Positions 56,587 to 64,000 of a stretch of 64,000 nucleotides of DNA are shown here, in pieces. Each line of letters opens with the position of its first letter. The stretch's first letter is position 1. Under the pieces are notes generated by a model. That model was not told where the DNA came from. It did no database searches and saw nothing but the letters and a program-made list of their open reading frames with translations. Position numbers and translations under genes: made by a program. The stretch is taken from the NCBI GenBank assembly GCA_037953625.1, contig CM075650.1, positions 122,929,706 through 122,993,705 on the forward strand. The letters are read 5' to 3'. The stretch is from Crotalaria pallida (Eukaryota > Streptophyta > Magnoliopsida > Fabales > Fabaceae).

Positions 56587-57536
56587 AATAATAAGGGAAA
56601 AAGGAAATAAAAATGGAAAAGGGTAAGGGAATTAAAGGGAAGGAATAATGAACAAAATAATGGAAAGGATTTAGGAAAAATAAAAAGGGTTAATGGAAAT
56701 GGATAAGGTCGTATTATGTATATGTATATATATATATATATATATTAATGGAAAAGGGCAATGAGAATGGTAATAGATAGGAAAAATAAATAATAGAATG
56801 GACATTGGAATAGGAAATAAGAAGGTAAACAATGGAATTGATGTAGGAACTAGAGGAAATAAATAAGGAGAATAATTATGGAAATGCTAACCATAAATGA
56901 ATAATGGAAAACGGATAAAGGATGGAAATAAGAGGATGGGAAAGAAAGAAAAAGAAATAGGTTAGTTGGAAAGAGAGTGAAGAGAGAAATTAGGGTGATT
57001 AGGAAAAAGGAGTAAAAAGGTTAGAGTGAAAATAAAGAAGAACATGAATTAAGTAGTATAGAATAGGCTTGAATGGTCTTGGTGTGTTGTATATATCTGC
57101 TTAGAAATCTCTCTTTTAAGTTCTGTGTGATGCTTCCCCTGTGTGGTTAATATTTTTCAGGTACACAAGTGGAGCTTACACCAGTGCTGGCCGAGCAGGA
57201 TTTTAAGTTCCACTACGTGGAATGTATTTTACATATTATGAGTGGATAATTATTTAATGTAATTTATAATATGAATTAGTAACTTGCCCTGAAACTTGTA
57301 CAAATTGGGCATTAGGATTTGTTATGACTTTTAATCTGTTGTTGTTTATGTTTTTTAAACAATTCTGGACTGACAGGTTTTTCGAAGAAAATTTTTGGGA
57401 AGTCCGGAAAACAGAGGAAACTCTGCCGGATTTTCGTAAAACCTTTTAAAGGAATTTAGGTGTTAAAAAGAAATTTTCAAACTCCGATTTTTATTAAAAC
57501 CTAAAAATTACTAATAGAAGTGAGAGTGTTACATTT

Positions 57537-57549
57537 TGGTATCAAAGCA
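57537..57549 (+). promoter_or_regulatory. Primer binding site, tRNA-Met type
   Basis: TGGTATCAAAGCAG follows the 5' LTR after three bases and is complementary to the initiator tRNA-Met 3' end with one difference. Confidence 0.88.
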
Positions 57550-57711
57550 GTTTTTCCTCGGCCTTTGGAGTGTGGACTCACATCTCCGATGGTTACTCAC
57601 CAAGCGAGTAACTGATTTGTTTAGTAAGAGTCTAAGTCTAGGATTAGGATAATTAGGTTATTGATTAAGTATTCAGTCTTTAATTGGTTGTTCCCTTCAT
57701 GACCTAACAGT

Positions 57712-58692
57712 ATGGCTGGACGACGTGCCGAAAATGAGCGGATGGCTGCCATATTGGAGAATTTTATTCAAATGAATCAGAATCAGGCCCGAATGCAACA
57801 GAACCAAGCTGAAAACATCGCAGCAGCCGCAGCCGCAGCAGCAGCAGCATTGAATCCACCACCCATTCCTGTCGAAATTGACTGGATGGCTCGATTTAGG
57901 AAATGCAAACCGCCTAGGTTCGAAGGAGGGTATAATCCTGATGGAGCTCAGCGATGGCTCAAGGAAATTGAGAAGATCCTTCGCACCATGGCGCCACCTG
58001 TTGAACAAACTGTGTTGCTAGCGCAGTATATGTTGACTGATGAAGCAGAGTATTGGTGGGAACGAGTGCGAAGAGAATCTGAGGCAGCCAATCAGGATAT
58101 CACTTTTGATCTGTTTAAGGCTCACTTCCTGGGGAAGTATTTTCCTGAGGATGTTCGTAGGGAAAAGGAGATCGCTTTTCTACAGCTGGAGCAGGGAAGT
58201 ATGTATGTCGGTGAGTATGCGGCTCAATTTGAAGATCTGATTCGCTATTCTGGCAGTTATCGGGACGCAGACGAACGCACCAAGTGTATTAAATTTGAAA
58301 CAGGTCTCAATGCCAGAATTCGGACTATCTTTGTGCACCAGGGTATAGCTAACCTCTCTCAGCTGGTGAATATGACTAGCGCTTATGAGAAGAGTTTGAA
58401 TCAGCAGGAAGCAGAGGAAAGGAGCAAGAATATACCAAATGAAGTAGGTCTCAACAAGGGTAAGGGACTGGCTCAAGGATCAGGTCCGTACGCTGTTAAC
58501 CGCACCAGAGCAGTAGTGCCAAAGAATGCGGGACAGAGTGCGACCGCTCCAAGGACAAGGCCACCATGTCCACATTGTGGAGGATCCCATACTCGTATGT
58601 GTTGGATGCTTGAACAGCGTAGAAAGGAAGGTCTCTGCTTCCAATGCGAGCAACCCGGACACCGTGCTGCAAACTGTCCTATGGTCACGTAG
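57712..58692 (+). CDS. Intact gag of the gag-only retrotransposon
   Basis: 326 codons from ATG 57,712 to TAG 58,690. The N-terminus (MAGRRAENERMAAILENFIQ) is followed by a Gln-rich and poly-Ala stretch. The capsid region has RFEGGYNPDGAQRWLKEIEK, EAEYWWERV, FLGKYFPEDVRREKE and YAAQFEDLIRYSG. A Cys/His pair (CPHCGGSHTRMC) and a standard zinc knuckle (CFQCEQPGHRAANC) close it. Gag packages element RNA into cytoplasmic particles. It is close to the gag of the nested element at 45 kb, pointing to Tekay-type relatives as helpers. No protease follows in frame. Confidence 0.93.
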   Translation: MAGRRAENERMAAILENFIQMNQNQARMQQNQAENIAAAAAAAAAALNPPPIPVEIDWMARFRKCKPPRFEGGYNPDGAQRWLKEIEKILRTMAPPVEQTVLLAQYMLTDEAEYWWERVRRESEAANQDITFDLFKAHFLGKYFPEDVRREKEIAFLQLEQGSMYVGEYAAQFEDLIRYSGSYRDADERTKCIKFETGLNARIRTIFVHQGIANLSQLVNMTSAYEKSLNQQEAEERSKNIPNEVGLNKGKGLAQGSGPYAVNRTRAVVPKNAGQSATAPRTRPPCPHCGGSHTRMCWMLEQRRKEGLCFQCEQPGHRAANCPMVT

Positions 58693-60505
58693 AACGAGGA
58701 ATGAACTTATCCAAGGTACTTTTCATGTTAATGTTGCATCAACTGATTACTTTAGCGTCTTTGCCTAGAATAAGTGTGAGTAGTGCAATCTAGAAGGAGT
58801 CGATAAGTGTTAAAACCTTAGTTAGAAATTTCACCAAGCTCAATTGTGATAGTGTCGTCCTCTAATAGAGTGTAAGGTCAGGATTGGTCATCCTTTCTCT
58901 TGCACCTGTTAAAAGATAATGCTATTATTCAATAATGCAATGATGTACAGTTAATAAATGTGAGATTGGGACTGACCACCTTGGTCTTCGCGTTTATTGA
59001 CATACTATATTATTGCAATCATCTAGTTGAAAAATCAGAAACAACCATCGAGGAATTCTATCCCTGTCGAAAGCCCAATTAAACTTTAATCCTATAGGAT
59101 CTTTCCTAAGACTCGTGAACAGTGATTCACAAACCAACCCCATTCAAGACACTCTTATTCTGTATTTCCACCGAGAACATTCAACTCAGTAATTGAACCA
59201 CCCTTCTAACTCGTATGAGAATTAGCCGCATGCGTAGGTATGAAGAGTCGTCATATCATAGAAAATCCGTAGGTATGAAGAGTCGTCATATCATAGAAAA
59301 TTCGAAACCACACCGATTAGACCGATTAACGGTCAACTTAAATCCATGTACCACCTCTCCAACCAATTAAGCACCCAGCTCATCTATCCCTGGAGTCAAC
59401 TCAGTTTCCTCCCTGCCTTCGACTTACTCAGGTATGTTGATAATAAGTGGGGGAGACTTGACGACTCGATTCGGATCCTATCCGAGCGACAATAACTCGT
59501 AACCATACCAAAGGCTATAGGACTACCAAATAGATAATTCCAAACGCTCTGCGGATGATCGAATAAGGGTTAAACCAGAGGAAAAACTAGACCTTGACCT
59601 TGACCCTCAAGTGGAATCGATCTCTAGGAATCCTTTAATCGAATTGGAATTGTCAAACGAATGAGAATGAAGTAGCATCGGAGTAGAATGTGAACGTGGT
59701 GAAGATTGATTCTAAAATGGACTTTGCTAGACTCACTTGAAAGAGTAGAAGGTGAACGGGATAAAAGTGAAGTCGCGAAGTGGAATCTCAATCCAGACGT
59801 TATGTCGGAACACCGCAAGTGATAATCTCAGTCTTTTGGGACCCTGTGCATTTGAGAGGACCCCGATTGACCGAGACCAACCAGTTAGTCGCAGATCCAT
59901 AAAAGCGCATCCTTCGGCGACTCTCTGCTGAAAATGCATACTTTGGGGATAATCTCCATTGTCTTCTTGCTTGACATGTATCCAGTCCATCCTGGGTTAT
60001 CTTGCAAAGACCATGAGACTCATTCTTGAGTGCTTCATGTTTCTTATTTTCATCTTCACTCTCTTCAAGCTTCAAGCATCTCAGATGCAAAGGTGAGAAA
60101 TTGCCAAGTCGTAGAAACCCGGCGTAGTTCTATGCTTACCGATAGATAGTCACCCACGTGTCCTCTTCTCAGCCTTGGATACCGGTAAGGAACTTGCGTA
60201 CTCTATTATGAGAAACGAACGAGCATACCCCCTAGCATTGATATAATCAAGTGTGTCGATGCTAAGTGGAGGAGGATTTCAATCCAAGAAATGGGAGATG
60301 GAACTTTAATAATAAGGAAGCTGACGCTCCTGTGTAGGCAGAGATAATACGTAGTATTAGAAGACCCGCCATGAAATAGGCATGGACCTAGCCACACCTA
60401 GAGCGGGAAATAAAAACCGAAGGGAAGTAAAAACCGTAGTCCGGAGTTTACCAATGGGATGGTTCTCCATTTAAGGAACCAAACGGAATTTCGGGGACGA
60501 AATTC
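58693..60505 (+). other. Pol-less interior of the gag-only element
   Basis: No RT, integrase or protease motif in any frame. Holds a 35-bp tandem duplication (GTAGGTATGAAGAGTCGTC unit) at 59,233-59,302 and an exact 16-base internal copy of the polypurine tract at 59,441-59,456. Its origin is not recognisable; it may be remodelled pol or unrelated filler. Confidence 0.7.
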
Positions 60506-60523
60506 TAATAAGTGGGGGAGAAA
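60484..60523 (+). promoter_or_regulatory. Polypurine tract with upstream hairpin
   Basis: GAATTTCG-GGGA-CGAAATTC forms a perfect 8-bp stem, followed by TAATAAGTGGGGGAGAAA directly at the 3' LTR. It is conserved although pol is gone. Confidence 0.88.
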
Positions 60524-63485
60524 TGTAACATCCCGAATTTTAATTCTAATAAATATTAGAATAATAGTAAGATTTGGAAGTAAGGATTATCCTAGAAGGG
60601 ATTTAAAATTATCGATTAGGAGTTCTTTGAGTGCCATAGAGGAGTCAAGGAGCATTGGCATCGAAAAGCAAATTTAAAGAAGACCAAACGAGTGTTAAAA
60701 ATAGATTTTTCAGTGTTAAAAACACCCGACGTTAGGAAATTCAAAATAAAAGATTTAAGACTCAAAACACAATTCCCACCGTTGGATATGAAGGTATGAT
60801 TTTTAGGAAGTTACTCGTCAAATTTGAGCAAGATCCGACGGTGAACGAAGAAGTTATGGCTATTTGAAGTTGGGAGAAAATAGTTGAAAAATAGAAAAGC
60901 AAACTAGCAGTATCTGGTCATTTTACTCGAGTATTTTGTGAAATACTCGAGTATTTTGTCAAAAAACTCGAGTATTGACAGAAATACTCGCATATTCTGC
61001 TACCTGCAGCTTTAAAATCGTGTTTTGGGGGCTGAAACCCCCATTTCAACCCCTCTTTCTCTCTCTCCGCCCAGCACCTCCTCCAACCACCACCACCGGA
61101 GCTCATGGCCGCCACCCCACCTCCTTGTTCCTCCTCCTCCTCATAGACCCTTTCTTTCCCTCTCCTCCACTCCATAGATCTATCTCTTTCTCTCACTTGA
61201 CTCTCTCTCTCCCCTCCCCTCTCACCCTCCACCAAGCCGGCCGCCGCCATCTCCGGCCGCCACCGCCACTCCACCACGAGCCACCATCACTATCCCCCAC
61301 CACCACCATCAAGACCTCTCCCTCTCCCCTTTGTTTCTCTTCCCTTGACTTCGATCCCTCTCTCTCTCCCACGAGCTTTCTCTCTCTCTCCTCCCGGTGT
61401 CGAAGAGCAACACCGTCACCGTGATCGAGATCGATTGTTCCCACCGTGCTTGGAATCAAGGATTGGGGAAGCTTAGGATCCAGTTGGAGCCGAGCTAAAG
61501 CGTGAGTCGGGGAGTAAAGCGCCAAATTAAGGTTACCCCTCACTATCACCGATTGAGGTAAGGGGTTTCATTACCAGTCCTTAAGGGGTGTATTTCTGGG
61601 TAGTTATATCTATCGCTAGGATCGGGGGAAATGTTAATTGCTAACGAACCTTAGGGTAACCTGCTAATAATGAAGAAAGATAGATGGAGTAAATAGGGGG
61701 AAACCAATAGTGATGAATAAAAAGGTAAGTATCAGAATAACTAATTAATTACATTGGTAGGGTGTGGTAAAAGAATAGAAATGGTGAAGAGGAAAATAAA
61801 TTTAGAAATGAACCAATGAGAGAAATTATAGAAATAATTAAGAGTTAGAAAAGGGAATTAAAATATAACGACTATACTAACGCTAAGTGGAATTGGATGT
61901 AAACTTGAATAATTAGTAAAAGGAAGAGAAGAAGAAAAAGAAGAGAAAGGGAATAGGGAAGTAATTAAAAGAAATTAAAAGAATTAAGAGAATTAAGGGT
62001 CTAAAAGTAAAAGGGAAAGGACTAAAACGAGTTAGTAGTGAGAACTAAATGTTAAATGGCACAGGTGGTTGTATTGAGCCTGTGGCCAAATAAAAAGGGT
62101 AAATGTCGCAGGTGGTTGTATTGACCCTGTGGCACGGCGCAGGTGGTTGTATTGACCATGTGGCCTAATAGAATGGTAAATGTCGCAGGTGGTTGTATTG
62201 ACCCTGTGGCACGGCGCAGGTGGTTGTATTGACCCTGTGGCCTAATAAAATGGTACTCGTCACAGGTGGTTGTATTGACCCTGTGGCACGGCGCAGGTGG
62301 TTGTATTGACCCTGTGGCCAAGTAATAAAAAGGTAAGGGAAGTTTATGTAGATCTCTGTTTGAGGTTACATAAACGATATGGGTGTATACAGATCACTGT
62401 TTGTGGTTGTATACACGTATGCAGATCACTGTTTGTGGTTGCATACGTATGCAGATCACTGTTTGTGGTTGCATACAGAGCGTTTGCAGATCACTGTTTG
62501 TGGTTGCAAACCCGGTGTGTAGATCTCTGTTTGGGGTTACACACAATAATAAGGGAAAAAGGAAATAAAAATGGAAAAGGGTAAGGGAATTAAAGGGAAG
62601 GAATAATGAACAAAATAATGGAAAGGATTTAGGAAAAATAAAAAGGGTTAATGGAAATGGATAAGGTCGTATTATGTATATGTATATATATATATATTAA
62701 TGGAAAAGGGCAATGAGAATGGTAATAGATAGGAAAAATAAATAATAGAATGGACATTGGAATAGGAAATAAGAAGGTAAACAATGGAATTGATGTAGGA
62801 ACTAGAGGAAATAAATAAGGAGAATAATTATGGAAATGCTAACCATAAATGAATAATGGAAAACGGATAAAGGATGGAAATAAGAGGATGGGAAAGAAAG
62901 AAAAAGAAATAGGTTAGTTGGAAAGAGAGTGAAGAGAGAAATTAGGGTGATTAGGAAAAAGGAGTAAAAAGGTTAGAGTGAAAATAAAGAAGAACATGAA
63001 TTAAGTAGTATAGAATAGGCTTGAATGGTCTTGGTGTGTTGTATATATCTGCTTAGAAATCTCTCTTTTAAGTTCTGTGTGATGCTTCCCCTGTGTGGTT
63101 AATATTTTTCAGGTACACAAGTGGAGCTTACACCAGTGCTGGCCGAGCAGGATTTTAAGTTCTACTACGTGGAATGTATTTTACATATTTTGAGTGGATA
63201 ATTATTTAATGTAATTTATAATATGAATTAGTAACTTGCCCTGAAACTTGTACAAATTGGGCATTAGGATTTGTTATGACTTTTAATCCGTTGTTGTTTA
63301 TGTTTTTTAAACAATTCTGGACTGACAGGTTTTTCGAAGAAAATTTTTGGGAAGTCCGGAAAATAGAGGAAACTCTGCCGGATTTTCGTAAAACCTTTTA
63401 AAGGAATTTAGGTGTTAAAAAAAAATTTTCAAACTCCGATTTTTATTAAAACCTAAAAATTACTAATAAAAGTGAGAGTGTTACA
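60524..63485 (+). repeat. 3' LTR of the gag-only element
   Basis: 2,962 bp, nearly identical to the 5' LTR apart from small indels in purine-rich and (AT)n tracts. It carries the same palindrome pairs (about 60,925-60,993) and hairpin arrays. Confidence 0.95.
62342..62544 (+). repeat. Second copy of the six-hairpin array
   Basis: Same length as the 5' LTR copy. Here unit four has GTGGT (pairing) where the 5' copy has GTCGT (mismatch), and unit six has GATC where the 5' copy has AATC. This copy therefore keeps the more regular form. Confidence 0.92.
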
Positions 63486-63490
63486 CATCA

Positions 63491-64000
63491 AGATATGTAG
63501 GCCTACTAAGGCCTCTATGTCACTAATCGAAAGGTATTCTGTATTGAAACGAGTGAGGAAATCACTCAGTGACTCCCCTTTTTCCTGCTTAATTTGAGAT
63601 AAGTGATGTTCGGACTTTGGCTGTGCTTTACTTGTTGTGAAATGTCCCAGGAACTTGGCAGCCAAATCCTTCCATCCTGTTATCGAATCAGGTTCCAATT
63701 TGGAATACCAACGCAAAGCCGCTTTTTTCAGAGTCATGGGGAAGGTGCGACACTTGTACGCATCCTTAGCCCCTTGACATGACATTGCAACCAGAAAGCT
63801 GTCAATATGTTCCTGTGGATCTGAGTTTCCAAAGTATGGATCTACATTAGTTGGAGCTTTGAGATTTTCAGACATGGGGAAAGCCATTATGCTTTCAGAA
63901 AATGGGTGGTCCTTTTCTTCAGGTTCTCCAACCAGCTCCGCCTCATTTCCTTTGCCAATGCCCGATTGGGATGTTCCTTTCCTCAACTCTTTCAGCAACT
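63491..64000 (-). pseudogene. Tat gag N-terminal part, runs off the window
   Basis: Open on the minus strand to the window end; the start codon lies outside. Capsid-like sequence (DPQEHIDSFLVAMSCQGAKD, AALRWYSKLEPDSITGW, FLTRFNTEY) reads into the insertion point and joins in frame with the piece at 54,552 when one CATCA copy is counted. Confidence 0.88.

Larger units (their letters stand above)
54553..57533 (+). repeat. 5' LTR of the gag-only element
   Basis: 2,981 bp. In order: two ACTCGAGT palindrome pairs (54,954-54,981 and 54,995-55,022), a CT-rich leader-like segment (55,080-55,440) that fortuitously stays open for 149 codons, a purine-rich region, two hairpin arrays, an (AT)n run near 56,720, and an intron-like pyrimidine/AG junction at about 57,160. 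Confidence 0.95.
54553..63485 (+). mobile_element. Gag-only LTR retrotransposon (TR-GAG type)
   Basis: LTRs 54,553-57,533 and 60,524-63,485 (TGTAACATCCC ... TGTTACA) are nearly identical. The target duplication CATCA lies at 54,548-54,552 and 63,486-63,490. The 3-kb interior has a tRNA-Met primer site, one intact gag ORF, about 1.8 kb without pol, and a polypurine tract. It inserted into the gag of the Tat element. It must have been mobilised by enzymes supplied elsewhere. Confidence 0.95.
34936..64000 (-). mobile_element. Tat-type Ty3/Gypsy element with two nested insertions
   Basis: Read on the minus strand it has gag, protease, RT, RNase H and an additional archaeal-type RNase H, then an antisense ORF, polypurine tract and 3' LTR. 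The 5' end is beyond the window. Integrase is absent between the second RNase H (ending about 51,425) and the antisense ORF (ending 51,366), so it was deleted. The element is split by the CACTA transposon and by the gag-only element; removing both with one target copy each restores continuity. Confidence 0.85.

Overview
This is a stretch of nuclear DNA from a flowering plant. The LTR-retrotransposon families, the small inverted-repeat elements and the retroelement leaders look legume-like, but the species cannot be fixed from sequence alone. Almost everything is transposon. One host gene is supported: a COMMD9-like COMM-domain gene on the minus strand at 32.1-34.5 kb. No rRNA, tRNA or CRISPR was seen.

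Layout. (1) 1-6.8 kb: 3' part of a Tekay-type Ty3/Gypsy element (polyprotein open from the window edge, PPT, 3' LTR). (2) 6.9-8.1 kb: AT-rich MITE debris. (3) 8.1-11.4 kb: a SIRE-like Copia element with its 5' LTR and a broken gag, without pol. (4) 12,080-24,409: a complete Athila-type element with CTTTT target duplication, tRNA-Asp-type primer site, gag-pol in a single frame with four nonsense codons, a lost integrase catalytic Glu, and an extra intron-preceded ORF. (5) 24.4-28.7 kb: gene-like debris, the 3' end of a minus-strand Copia element, and two MITEs. (6) 28,696-30,020: a foldback Mutator-like element with ~645 bp arms and a perfect 9-bp target duplication. (7) 32.1-34.5 kb: the COMMD9-like gene. 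(8) From about 34.9 kb to beyond the window end: a Tat-type Ty3/Gypsy element on the minus strand. It is split by a 13.4-kb CACTA transposon (36,288-49,688, TSD ACC) and by a gag-only retrotransposon (54,553-63,485, TSD CATCA). The CACTA element carries exon fragments of three unrelated host genes (mitochondrial CPN60, plastid cysteine desulfurase NFS2, WDR79/TCAB1) and is itself interrupted by a 9.1-kb Tekay-type element (39,574-48,681, TSD CATTG).

The most striking signal is not a gene. LTRs and leaders of nearly every retroelement here carry arrays of short self-complementary modules. In the gag-only element both LTRs hold six tandem ~35-nt hairpins whose stems differ in sequence while staying paired, with a constant terminal loop, plus seven copies of a second hairpin. 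In other families, CpG-centred palindromes (ACTCGAGT, GCTCGAGC, AATCGATT, AACCGGTT, TACCGGTA) occur largely in pairs, and the pairing often extends into the flanks. The core differs by family while the geometry is shared.

Other notable architecture: a conserved hairpin just upstream of the polypurine tract in all three Tekay-type elements; an antisense, intron-containing ORF with its own TATA box in the Tat element, with the CACTA inserted 12 bp upstream of that TATA; a possible ORF inside an LTR; and a 16-nt internal copy of the polypurine tract in the gag-only element.
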